NCBI GenBank assembly: GCA_013407085.1
Contig: JACCGJ010020840.1
Span: 1 to 64,000, forward strand
Length of the DNA stretch: 64,000 nucleotides
Origin: Atriophallophorus winterbourni
Lineage: Eukaryota > Platyhelminthes > Trematoda > Plagiorchiida > Microphallidae
Direction of reading: 5' to 3'
The position numbers and the translations under genes are program-made. The notes under the pieces were generated by a model. It saw only the letters and a list, made by a program, of their open reading frames with translations, did not search any database and was not told where the DNA came from. This document shows positions 29,901 to 41,268 of this stretch, in pieces; position 1 is the first letter of the stretch, and every line of letters begins with the position of its first letter.

Positions 29901-31200
29901 TATTAAACCGTATAGCGAACGCCTACATTCGGAGGCGGTCGAAATTGCCAAGGCATGCGGTAAATAAGGTGGATGGGGCCTAAATCTCCACAATCGGGCG
30001 CTCGGCACTGGTGCGAAAGTAAATAGTTTTTATTCACCCTACCTACCTAATATTTAAATTAGATTTTGGGTTTTCTTCAAGAATAGCTTAACCTTAACCC
30101 CGTTAGTTATGTACTTTTACGCATGTGGGCCGCTGTGTCAACTGACCTTGATCGTGTTCGCTTGTATTAGTTTGACGTAGATACACACTATGAGGAAAAT
30201 CGACCACTGATCCTGGTCATTCCCACGAGACCTAACACACTGTAGGCGTACTATAGGCTGTTTAGCGGTAAGGTCAAATAAGTGATCGTGGGTTGACTAC
30301 TACTTAATCATGTTCCCTGACCTGACTATCACTCTTAGTCTGACGAAGCTTGTGTGTCAGAAGTGAAACGTTATCCAAAAACTGCTCTAACAGATTGCAC
30401 TCAAATTTCTTTGTATTGAGAAATGCTCGTATTCCGTAAAATCTACTCTTTGGGAAATTGAAATCAAGAAATTCGCCATTGCGATGCAAAAAGGTTCAAA
30501 AAAGATATGTGAAACTTCTTGGCATTGCCGCTAGTATTTGAAATGAACTTGATCACGACCGCTCACTTTGGGGACACTGTTCAAGGGTCATCTGCAAATT
30601 GTGCAAAAGCAGAGGCTGCTGTCGGCTGTTCAACGGAGGTCACACCGACATCTTGCAAATGCGTGATTTCAATCGAATTCCAATTTCTGGCTGTCTGTAT
30701 ATGGTTGTCCTGTTTATTTCCAATTATCTGTATATTCGTGGTTACCCTAGTAGTTGTAAATTGTCCTTGTATCTTCCAAATGTTTGGCTCAATTTTCGTT
30801 TGAACCCCGTCCACTGGTATCACGAGCCTGAGCTGTTTTGTCGAATATAGCGTTACTCTTATTTGCCAGGAGAAACATTTAGTTTTAATGGATAAAAGAA
30901 GAAGAATTCAATAGCTTTATTCGAAAATATTCTATATTTCTGTCAAACATCATCGAACATTCAATCCGTAACGTACATTATTTACTAATAATGGTTTCGC
31001 ATTCCAACAGCGACCCAGCAAGGTGATAGCCGACGTGGCAGCATCAGCAACTCGTAGAAGACGTATATTCCGAGGAACCTTCTCTGTTTCTCTTTCCTGG
31101 AGCGTTGATGTAAATGTAAAAATGTCAAATATAAATATAGTCACCAGTTGTATTTTATTTGCTTTCTCGTAGATCGCATTCAGTCACTCGCGTTGATTTA
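29901..31200. other. Intergenic stretch, mostly unrecognised
   Basis: Contains overlapping frames (30519-30803 and 30599-30850) with hydrophobic segments but no motif I know. I looked here for HExGH and found none. Confidence 0.35.
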
Positions 31201-31204
31201 TGGT

Positions 31205-31330
31205 TCAGACACCACAAACGGTATCTGGTTGTTTGTCGTCATCAGGTGGAGACAGTAATTTTAGATTCAGTGAGCGTTGAAACAGTGGTAAATATAGTTA
31301 TACATTTACACCACTGTTAAGTAAGGTTTT
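31205..31330 (-). repeat. Diverged hammerhead-family relic
   Basis: The minus strand has CCACCTGATGACGACAAACA and then GATACCGTTTGTGG in place of GAAACCGGTCGTGG. On the plus strand the adjoining TTGAAACAGTGG and CACCACTGTTAAGTAAGG match the unit body. Core bases are lost. Confidence 0.45.
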
Positions 31331-31528
31331 TACAAAGATGCAAGATGTTCAACAAGAAAATCTCGACGTGATTGCTAACCAAGCACTCATGTCGGTTATA
31401 AAAGGTCAGATATATTGGGATGCTTCTCCGTGCGGATGTATAGGGTTACGGGTCACCGCTCTTGTCATTACCAGATTCGGCTGAGTGAGCATTTTCCTAG
31501 ATAGCTCTCATGATGTTCACATACCTAC

Positions 31529-32230
31529 ATGCCAGCTGTGGGAGACATTGTTCCTCCCGAATCAGTCATTTTAAACGCTGTGGAGCACGAAACCATCATA
31601 TACATCCATGGTCAGCATCGATCGAGGCCGACTAAGAACAACACTCATTGGGCTCTTCCAATAGTTGCTGGTCATCACCTCTTGATATTGTTCTCAAGAA
31701 ACCTGCAGGTGATTGGAGACCGTGCAGTGGTTATCGTACTTTTAACGCTCAAACTATTCCAGATCATTACCCACATATCCACCATTATTCATCTTATCTG
31801 TCTGGTAAAACCACGTTCCAAAATAGACCTTGTGCATGCTTATCATCACATCCCTATTGCCGAGTGCGACATCAAGAAGACCTCCATCGCCAGGCCTTTT
31901 GGTCTCTTAGAATTCGTTTGCATGCCGTTCGGTCTACGTAATGCAGCACAGACATTCCAATGTTATTATAAATAATGTCATCAGATCTCTTGATTTTGTT
32001 TTTGTCTGCATTGATGGCGTCCCGATTGCTAGTTCCTCTTCAGAAGAACATAAACGCCATGCTTCTCTTGTTTTTTCACGTTTTTCTGATTTTAGTCTTT
32101 CCATCAACCTTTCCAAATGTCTTTTTGGTGTTAATTCTCTAAAGTTTCCTGTACACCACATGGATGTTCATACTATCATTCCTTTTGCTTCTAAATTCGC
32201 TGCACAAAACGAAGGTAATAGTTAATCACA
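31529..32230 (+). mobile_element. Gypsy reverse transcriptase fragment (plus)
   Basis: Frames include [41 protein letters not shown] and, after a frameshift, VFVCIDGVPIASSSSEEHK, where the catalytic box is IDG instead of IDD. The order is that of Ty3/Gypsy polymerases. It faces an inverted copy. Confidence 0.8.
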
Positions 32231-33100
32231 CCGAGAAAATGTTACAAATGTTCAACGGATGTGGGTGTTGGGAAATCCTTCATTGCAGCCACTTTGGAAG
32301 AATGAGGGGTCAGAGTATTTGCATCGATGTGATGTCCAAGAAACTCAAAAGAAGGAACAGCAAAAAGATATTTGGAATGGTTGATGATAGACAAAAATCA
32401 GAAAAACAAATAAATAGACGGTGTTTATGTTCTTCTTAAGAGAAACTAGCAATTAAGACGACATTATTCATAATAACGTTGGAATGTCTGTGCTGCATTA
32501 CGTAGCCGAACAGCATGCAAACAAATTCGAAAAGACCAAAAGGACTAGCGATGGAGGTCTTCTTGATGTCGCACTCGGCAATAGGGATGTGATGATAAGC
32601 ACGCTCAAGGTCTATTTTGGAAAAAGTGGTTTTACCACACAGATTAGAGGAAAAATCGTGGATATGTGGGATGGGGATGATCTGGAATGGTTTGAGCGTT
32701 AAAAGCACGATAACCATTGCATGGACTCCAATCACCTGCAGATTTCTTGGGAACAAGATCAAGAGGTGATGACCAGCAGCTATTGGAAGGGCGAATTATA
32801 CCGCGTTGAAACATGTGTTCGAATTCGACCTTTGCTGCTTTCATTTTGTCAGGAGGTAAACGACGTAGACGTGCAGAAACGGGTAGACCTTTAGTATCAT
32901 TTGAGTGACCGTTACGAAGTCGGACGATGGGCATGTCAATTAAGGAAATTTATCAAGAATGCCCATGAAAGAACTGGAGTCAATTGGATGAGTTAAATGT
33001 GTACCAATTGAGTGCTAAGTACCGAACTGGTTGTGATGCTGCCCAGCAATGTTCTGTCATTGAGATTGACAATAAGTCCAGCTAATAACAAAAATTAGCG
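32230..33100 (-). mobile_element. Gypsy protease-RT fragment (minus)
   Basis: From 33100 downward: a protease C-terminal stretch, [60 protein letters not shown], and a thumb reading with SSKVAAMKDFPTPTS. The region around the catalytic box is deleted near 32450. It is related to, but not identical with, the plus-strand copy. Confidence 0.8.
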
Positions 33101-33400
33101 CATTACGCGAAATGGATTTGTAAATGTGACAAGGCCTGGTATAACTACTTGTATTATCCGTCACGACTAAATTGGTGCAATTACACCTTATTGCGAAATT
33201 GGTGTGTCTGCCTTATTCGAAAGTATAGAAAACATTAACAAATCAATCTATTCGAAAAACATTTCATGGATCCCAAAGCATTATGCAAGCACATCAACAA
33301 CCTCCAGAGTGTTAAAATGGCATACTGTCACTGGCATACCGACATGATTTAAATATTGTGCAAACGTTCTTCGACGACAATTAGCATCAGTATTTTCACA
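33101..33400. other. No recognised feature
   Basis: Sequence between Gypsy and LINE remnants. Nothing recognisable. Confidence 0.4.
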
Positions 33401-34020
33401 AGTGTCGACTCATGGACAGTTTCTTAACTCTAACAGCTACAGGCTGCCGATTCTTCACCTTGAGATCCATAACAATATCTGAAGCACAGCATGGATTCCG
33501 AAAAAAACGATCTTGCATGAAAAACTTGCTGTTAGAAAAAGAAACCCAGTATGAGCTACTGCATGCTGGCAACTCCGTGGTCGTAATTTATTTTGATTTC
33601 TTAAAAGCATTTTTTCGTGTCAACCACGAAATTTTCTTTTCAAAACTCCTTACCTACGGAGTAGATGGTAAACGCTGTTAATGGATTAATGAATTGTTAA
33701 TATTCCCTGAGACTTACATACGAGGCCGCTCTTGTTTCTCGCCTGAACTGTAGAAGGTATTTTTACTCTATCCGTGTCTGTTTTACTTGGAACAGTTTAC
33801 CTTCAATCGTTGCTCACGCCACTATCTTGCATCACTTTAAAACGAAATTAGACGAATTTTTATTGCATTATTCGTTTCCAGAACACTTATATACTGTATA
33901 ATCTATGTTCTTATATTGTTTATACACGCAAATTTCAATTTCTACCATCCTATGGTTGTTGTTAAGCTTGTTGCTTTTTAGACCATCAAAAACCTTGAAT
34001 TACCTTGAATATAAATGACT
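33401..34020 (+). mobile_element. CR1/jockey-like LINE, internally deleted
   Basis: Polymerase motif 33470-33680 (SEAQHGFRKKRSCMKNLLL, VIYFDFLKAFFRVNH) followed after a deletion by a C-terminal end (FKTKLDEFLLHYSFP) and a tail of ACCTTGAAT repeats near 34000. Confidence 0.6.
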
Positions 34021-35430
34021 TGCTCACTATAGTGCAGTCGAAATTGCTCATTTTGGCTGATGACGCAAAGCTTTAGAGAAAGATAAACTTCACGGCCGAC
34101 ATACAGAAATCGCAACGATATCTCGATGATATACAAGATATATATAAGAAAAGCAATGGTTAATAAACTGGATCCTATAGGAGAACACACTTCGAGTTCG
34201 GACACATCTCATCGCATGAGTGAGAAGACGAGATAGATCGTTGTGTGACGTTGCTGTGGAAGAATTCTTGTGGACTCAACGATATTTTGTACCAAACCGC
34301 AATCTAACATTAATTCTAGAAGACCACTTCCCGTAATTGATCAAACTTTGCAGTTGATATCAGATGCTTTCAAGCAACATCATTTCCAAGTAATAGTTTG
34401 GTCGACAGTGTCCACGTAAATTCTTCATCTCTTTTGAGGAGTCACTATGGGGATCCATAAAAACACCTATTGAATATTCATCCTAATCGCTATAAATTGG
34501 TTATATATGGTTTTTGTCGTGCCTTGGTAATTACAGGAACATTCGTGAACAGTTATCACTAAGTGATCTTCGGTATAAAGTGCTATCTCACCACCAACAC
34601 GACTTGCTCGAACATTGTAGAAAATGTTATATCTCAGAATACATAGCTCATTGCCCCCATAATCGGAAAAGCACTATGATTATGTTAATGTAAACAGATC
34701 AGGAACTTGAAAACTTGCAAGCTTATTTATCTCGTTCACTTCTTACATCAGATTATTCGAGTTAAAAATAATACAGTCAAAGAGTCTAATCTCCTGCATC
34801 TAACATGATTAACGTTAGCATCTTCCATCGTAGGTGTTTTCTTCTTTACGCAACTCAAAATAAGACAATATAAAGATCGGCTACCCCAGATTGCAATCGA
34901 TGCCGAAGTTTCTAACTGGCGGATTTCATTCGAATTCTATCTTCTGGGTAAATATCACGAAATATTACATATGTTCCTTAGTGAATACTTGATGGTCTGT
35001 TCGCAACGTTCTGTGCCTAGTCGTCGGAACTTGAGACGATTTTAAGTGATCTTGAAGGGGCATTTTGATCTTCTGGTCTATTTCTCTAGGCGAAATGCAA
35101 AAATTACTGTAACACTTGATTCGAAATGGTAGAATAACTTTGCCAGCATGGTATATAACGGTCGGTATTCTAATATACGGCTTGCGACCCGTTCTCAACC
35201 GTCTAACTGCGTTAAACTGAATAAATCATCACGCCCCTGCGCCATCGAAGAGCGTTTGGATGGTTATGGGCTTTCCTTCTTTTCAGCAAGCTTTTTATGT
35301 TTTGATGCAGCTGCTGCATTTATTTAACAATCATCTTATTGTACGATTGATTGTTAAGTCGAGGAGCGCTAGTCAAATTCAAAAATGTGCTCCAATTAAC
35401 CTCATATCATAGTTAACGAAACAACTTAAG
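34021..35430. other. AT-rich intergenic stretch, unresolved
   Basis: Fragments here may be old LINE sequence, but I cannot assign them. A chance HEILH string occurs near 34957. Confidence 0.35.
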
Positions 35431-35434
35431 TGCC

Positions 35435-37250
35435 ATATATAAACTCAAATCTGCTTTCGACACCGGATGGCATCCACTCAATTATTCTTAGTCATCTTGC
35501 CTCAGTGTTTACCGAACCGCTTTGCCAGCTCTTTAATTTATGCATGAAACTGGGAGTGGTTCCAAGTAAGTAGAATGAAGCCAGTATGATGCCAATACAC
35601 AAAGGGTGGTTGCAGGTCAACTGTTGAGAACTATAGACCTGTCAGCCTGACTAGCATCGTCTCGAAAGTACTAGAAAAATTATTGCGTGACAAAATCTGT
35701 CAGCATCTTTGTCGACATTCTCTGTTGAGTGTAACTCAGCATGGATTTTTTAAGGGTAGAACCTGTCTAACAAACCTTCTTGGTTTTCTCAATACTGCCA
35801 CTAAAAGGATGGATCGAGGGAAGCCTGTCGAAGCCCTCTACCTAGAATTCAGCAAGGCTTTTGATTCCGTAAGTCACAGCCTTCTAAAGATCAAGCTAAC
35901 AGCAAAGCGCATGCATGGTAGTCTCCTTGATTGGATAAAGGCCTTCCTAGAAGGTAGGATATTCCGAGTTAGGGTAGGATGTACGATGTCGAATCAAACC
36001 GACGTGATCAGTGGTGTACCTCAAGGGTCGGTACTTGGTCCTCTTCTATTCCTGATTTTCATCGATGACTTGTCCTCTGCACTGAAGTGCCAATGCTTCA
36101 TTTTCGCGGATGATGTGAAATTCATCGGATTAATGGATAAAGATACCTTGATGCACGACCTTGAACGGGTCATAAACTGGTCATAAGAGTGGGACCTCCC
36201 ACTGAACCTTAATAAGAGTCAACTCTTGTCAGCACTGGTTGATAAGATTTCGGGTTTCGGGCAATTCTCTCACTGTTAGCGCCACACAGCGTGTTAAGGA
36301 TTCGGAAGTACTAGATAGGATTAAATTCAAATTGGAGGACCAATGCGCCGCTGCAGCTCAACGTATTTGCAAAGTGCTCTTTCGGCTGAAATCCGTGTTA
36401 TCCAGCAGAAGACCCGATGTATTCCCCTCCCTTTATAAGGCATTAGTTCGGCCGCATTTAGAATGTTGTGTCCAGGTGCGGTTCCCTTACTACAAGAAGG
36501 ACATCATTCGACTCGAAAGCGTACAGCGTCTCGCAACTCGCATGATTGCGGATCAGCGAGGGAAACCTTACGCTGCACGCCTAAGGTACCTGGATTTCTT
36601 CTTAATTATGCGCCGTCGTTTGAGAGGTCACTTAATCAAAACCTTCAATATCTTGAAGGGGTTGAGTGGCGTTATCATGACCGACTTCTTTGCCTTAAGT
36701 CCCCAGCTGTGCACCCGGTGCCATTTACTCAAACTTGCTAAGGAGCGATGTAGACTAAACTCCAGGAAAAACGTTTTTGCCTCAGGGTGGTAAATTCCTG
36801 AAAACGGCTTACAGAAGAACTTATATCCTGCAGTTCTGTCGCAGGTTTCAATAACGGTTTGAACCGCATCCGGGGTAAGCTTTTTTCTTGAATTCTCTCC
36901 CTAAGTTTTATACAAGATTAGGTAGTTCATCATTTTTAGCGTTGTTTGGTAAGTAAGTAAATGGTAAAGTTCTGTTCGTTTAATACACAACTCTTCTTTC
37001 GCTGACCTCTAACCGTACTGGTGAAGAGAAATGTATCCTTATCTTTCCAGCATCATTCATAACGAGGTGCTTCCTAAATACAACCCGGATAATCCCTTGG
37101 CATCGCGATCGTCGAGGATATCCAAATCACAATAAAAATAAATTCTTTGGCAGTGGTGGTTTCTTCTCTGCAGCTTTCCACCAAAAGAAATTCTGGACGC
37201 TCGATTGGCTCGTTAGCCACTTACTGCCATGTGCAACTTGGATGTATTTC
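35435..37250 (+). mobile_element. CR1-like LINE, 5'-truncated copy 1
   Basis: Fingers (ENYRPVSLTSIVSKVLEKLL, from 35630), palm motif A (LEFSKAFDSVSHSLLK), motif B (GVPQGSVLGPLLFLIFIDDL), catalytic FADDVKF (36104 on) and a C-terminal end to 36793. The 3' UTR ends with TGCCATGTGCAACTTGGATG, as in copy 2. Interrupted by stops at 36184 and by frameshifts near 36290. Confidence 0.8.
35683..36186 (+). pseudogene. CR1-like reverse transcriptase, broken
   Basis: 167 codons spanning motifs A, B and the FADD box with both Asp residues intact. A stop at 36184 separates it from EWDLPLNLNKSQLL and the thumb. One of the best preserved polymerase cores in the window. Confidence 0.8.
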
Positions 37251-37431
37251 CCACGCTCTTCCACATAATCTATTTCCAAATCGCTGTTCTCTGATTTTGC
37301 TGTAAATTGGTAATCAATTTATCGCATTATATACACATCGTAACTAGAATCAACATATTCTATTACGTTTTTGAAAATTTATATATATATATATATTTAT
37401 TGTTATTCAAATCTTTAAAAAAAATCGAACT

Positions 37432-38340
37432 ATGCCTAAAGTTTCATATCCCTGCATTTCAATCGAATGTGGTAACAGAGTAATGAAGGGCATAGCTTGT
37501 GATGTGTGCCAGAGATGGGCGCATCTAAAATGCTCTGGCATTCTTGCCAAGCATTACGAAACGTATTGTTAAAATAGTTTCATGGAATGGGTATGCTGGG
37601 AGTGTAAGAGAAACGCAAGGGAAGTATTCCTGAGGACATCTGCAAGTAGTTTAAACAATGTGGTAACAAATAGTAAGAATTCTCCGTTGTCCTGCGCCGG
37701 GGTCGTAAGAAAAAAACACTCACGTCAACAAAACCCGGCCCTGTCCGCAGTACCATCGGTAAGAATAAAGAAGCAACACAGGGGGGGTAAAAAGAAACCT
37801 AAAAAAAACCGTCGACAACGATATATGTCCGGTAAAATCACAGCAAGCTAACTACGTTGCTTTAGAAAGGCAAATAAATGCCTTAGCTGAGCAAGTTAGT
37901 AAGCTTGCTGCACCCCATAAAATGGCGGAAACGAGGCCATCTCGTACTCTTCTCATCCTAAATAGGGAAGAGCCGCTGATTCGCGAAAGCAAATCCCGGC
38001 GCCAAATGGACCGTTCCAGGGTTCAATACATTTTGCGCATGGCAGGGCTAATTAACTGCCAGGTAAAAAGGGTCCATCGTGTAGGCCGGTGGAACCCAAC
38101 TGTAAGTAGCGCTCGTCCGATATTGGTAGAATTCATAAACCAGCAGGACAGGGATACGTTTCTTTTAAAAAGTGCTTACCTTGAACGCTACACAAATGGG
38201 CGTTTCAAAGTTGTCCAGGATAAGGGGCTTCAACCACATTTTCATGGAAAGCGTTCAAAAGCGTCCATGACTGGCTTGAGAACTCCCATAAAAGGGATCA
38301 ACCTTAGCCACCATAAAATGTTTACGTCAGCTGCGGTAGT
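37432..38340 (+). pseudogene. CR1-like ORF1 with PHD finger, broken
   Basis: Residues in order: C-x4-C, C-x2-C (CDVCQRW), H-x2-C, then a stop (37570), then W-x-CWEC, completing a C4HC3 PHD finger. A Lys-rich region follows. After a frameshift near 37800 the frame reads YVALERQINALAEQVSKLAA (coiled coil), then RPILVEFINQQDRDTFLLKSA, a conserved block of CR1 ORF1 proteins. PHD fingers are known from CR1-clade ORF1. Confidence 0.75.
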
Positions 38341-38779
38341 TGTCATTGAAGATGTACTCCAAAATGGTTCGCCAGTAGAACACGAGCGCATGAAAAACTC
38401 GCTTTTCAGTAAGCTTCTGAACGAGGAAAATCTATGTACAACTGCCATTAGGCCGGTGCAAGCTCGTTCGCAAGGGCAGTCTAGCCACTTATCAACTGCT
38501 TCGGTTTCAAAAAACGGGATATCAGCTCATGAAAGAGATATTTATGAAATCATATACCTTTTGCCACTAGGAAAAAGCGACCACGCTGTAATTCTTCTTG
38601 ACTTGTCTTTAGTGCAGTCTAGTCCCCAAGTAAAGATGTCCCGCAACTTTGGTCGAATGGACATCGTCCATTACAAACTAAAGCAATAAATCTAAGTTGG
38701 GAACCAGACGAATTAGAACCTAGTGTAGAAATCATTTGGAATATTATAAAAGGGCACCTTTTACAACTACAGGATAATT

Positions 38780-40707
38780 TTGCTCCTCTACAACCAGTGG
38801 GAACGCGAGGAAAACCACCCTGTTGGAGCGCGTCTATTCGCAAGGCTATTAGATGTGGTGACCGTAGCTGGAGGGCTTACAAATTCTGTGGAACTCACAG
38901 ATTTAGACTGCAGTACATACAGACCAGAAATTCAGCTGTTGCGCTGCAAAGGAAAGCTAAAAGGGACTTCGAATCCCGACTTGCTAAAAAAGATTTACGT
39001 GAAAGCTTTTTATGGCTATGTTCAGTCCAAGCGTTCATTAAGAGACGAAATAGGTACGTTAGTGCTGGACGATGGCAATACGGCTTTGACTGCACCGGAA
39101 AAAGCCGATGCGTTGCATTCAATCTTCTGCAGTGTTTATCGGCGCGATTCAGGTAACTGTTTAAAAACTCACGAGTGTAGATCACCTCCCTTTAGCTCGG
39201 TGGAGGTCAATCAGGAAATGGTCACCACAGTTCTGTCGCAGCTGGATAAAACTAAGTCAGCTGGCTCCGACGGTATACATCCGGCTATTCTTCAACCACT
39301 TGCGAATATAGTTATCCTTGCAATCAGAAATATTTTCGAAGATACCTTACTCCAGGGTATACTACCGGATGATTGGAAACGAGCGGCGGTAATAGCCATA
39401 TACAAAAGGGTCCCATTTCAGATGTACGCAACTACAGGCCAGTAAGCCTGACAAGCATTCTTTGCAAATGCTTGTAAAAAATCATTCGGCACCAGGTATG
39501 TAAACATTTGATAGCCTATTTTTCTTACTATCCGATGCCCAGCACGGATTCTGGAAAGCAAGATCCTGCCTAACCAATCTCCTAAGCTTTCTTGACGAAG
39601 TGACATTACGCCTCAATGAAGGGAGAGTAGTCGAAGTCTGCTATCTTGATTTTCAAAAGGCATTTGACTCAGTGAACCATAGGTACCTTCTGCACAAACT
39701 AGGTATGTGTGGCGTCACAGGTGACCTACATCGATGGTTAGACAGCTTCTTAACTAATCGCACTAACTATGTTAGAATTGCAGAGGAGTGCTAGCAGGAA
39801 TCACTGATTCTCAGTGGAGTGTCTCAAGGCTCGGTGCTTGGTCCATTACTTTTTCTTATTTTTGTAAACGACCTCGCAGCGTGCTTGAATTCACGCTGCT
39901 TTCTGTTTGCTGATGATGTTAAGATCCTAGGAACCGACAGTAGAGATACGCTTATCTCCGATTTAGAAAAAGTAATCGAGTGGACAAAGACCTGGGGCTT
40001 GCCACTAAACTTAGAGAAGAACTGTCTTCTGACGACTGATTTAGCGACAACCCAACTAGAAGGTGGTGAAGGAACTATCAGAATAGCGGCTGCTCATAAA
40101 GTGAAGGATCTTGGCATTACTATAACAGGCGATTTTGAATGGGCTACTCGATGTGCCGAAGCTGCAAACAAGGCTCGCAGAGAATTGTTCAGACTTCGCT
40201 CAGCGTTATCTTGCCGAAAACCTTCAATCTTCATTCCCTCATAAAAGTAGTCGTGCGGCCTCACTTGGAATACTGCGTTCAATCCTGGGCATCGTACTTA
40301 AAAAGGATATAGCATGTCTCGAAAGGGTCTAGCGCCTTGCGACTAGGATGTTTGAGGGTTAGACAGGTAAAACCTATGAGGCTAGGCTCAAGGACCTCGG
40401 TATGTTCTCACTAAAGAGACGGTGGCTGCGATTTGACCTAATAGAGACCTTCAAGATTCTAAAGGGTCTTACGGGTGATAATATTACTGAAATCCTTAAA
40501 CTTGCACCTAAAGCAGCTACAAGGGGTAATTCCATGAAACTTCTTAAGAGTAGGCCCAGGTTGTTGGCACGTGAGCAATTTTTCGGCAACCGTGTGGTCA
40601 ACTTCTGGAACAAGCTCCCAGATTGTATAGTAAGCCTCCCAAATGTGTTGAGCTTTAAAAGGGAATTAGACGTTAATTGGTCTATCATATTTCCGCATAT
40701 TGTCTAA
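38780..40707 (+). pseudogene. CR1-like reverse transcriptase, broken
   Basis: Frames 38780-39445, 39600-39794, 39819-40244 and 40402-40707 read in polymerase order: SAGSDGIHPAILQPLA, LDFQKAFDSVNHRYLLHKLG, GVSQGSVLGPLLFLIFVNDL, FADDVKILG, then VVNFWNKLPDCIVSLPNVLS at the C-terminus. Stops at 39792 and 40242 and a frameshift near 39440 inactivate it. Confidence 0.8.
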
Positions 40708-40743
40708 TAAAAAAACTTTAAAAAAACAAAAAACGTATTTTTA

Positions 40744-40856
40744 CATTTTTATCATATCTGTCTAGGCCTGGACAACCTGACAGTAAATTAGCCCACATGC
40801 AGTCTATGACTGTGTTTCACTTTACCTCAACTAGGCTAGTGATTTCATACACCACA
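40744..40856 (+). mobile_element. SINE-1, 3' half
   Basis: Begins CATATCTGTCTAGGCCTGGA and ends CTAGTGATTTCATACACC. It lies inside the 3' UTR of CR1-like copy 2. Confidence 0.65.
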
Positions 40857-41095
40857 CATTGTTCACGCATATTATTGCATTGTTTCCTGAATAGCTGACC
40901 TCTCACCGTGCTGGTGAAGAGAAACCCTACCTTACTTTCCAGATATTCGGAAACAAAAACGTGTGAAAAGTACGAACTGTATACTCGATATCAAAGTGCC
41001 GGGTGCTCAACCGCATACCGTCGGAGGAAATCTGGGCGCGTGATTGGCTTTTAGCCACCTTCAGCCCTGTGCAACTTGAACTTGAACTTGACCTC

Positions 41096-41166
41096 AATTT
41101 TTAGCGGGGGTTTTGTGCCTGTAACAGTAAAACGTTTTTACTAATATCGCTTTGCAATAGAAAAAA
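41096..41166 (+). promoter_or_regulatory. Presumed UQCRC2 leader
   Basis: Only about 70 bp separate the 3' end of the CR1-like element from the UQCRC2 ATG. The leader and possibly the promoter must therefore overlap LINE-derived sequence, unless a non-coding exon lies farther upstream. AATTTTTAG near 41095-41104 could also be a splice acceptor. Confidence 0.35.
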
Positions 41167-41268
41167 ATGATCAGGCTAATTAATGGAATGAGGGGCTTAT
41201 CATCCCTTTCTCCAAAATTTGCTCCTGTCACGTCACTGTTGACTGAGACTAGTGAAGAAGGTATACGG
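41167..41268 (+). CDS. UQCRC2: UQCRC2 exon 1 (presequence)
   Basis: MIRLINGMRGLSSLSPKF opening, mitochondrial in character. Ends EEGIR at a GTGAGT donor, phase 0. Confidence 0.8.

Larger units (their letters stand above)
37405..41095 (+). mobile_element. CR1-like LINE copy 2 with PHD-finger ORF1
   Basis: ORF1 (37432-38340) begins with a PHD-type zinc finger and continues into a basic segment, a short coiled coil and a conserved block. The endonuclease is largely deleted near 38340-38500. The polymerase follows (38780-40707), then a 3' UTR carrying a SINE-1 3' half (40744-40856) and ending in ACTTGAACTTGAACTTGAC near 41093. It belongs to the same family as the preceding element, head to tail. 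Confidence 0.8.

Noticed and set aside
30519..30850. Frames with hydrophobic segments considered as a missing SPG7-like exon
   Set aside because: No splice sites in phase and no similarity to the paraplegin peptidase domain.
34940..34975. HEILH string, resembling the HExxH of M41 peptidases
   Set aside because: It lacks the Gly of HExGH and any flanking FtsH/AFG3 peptidase sequence, and the frame is in LINE-like AT-rich DNA. Treated as chance.
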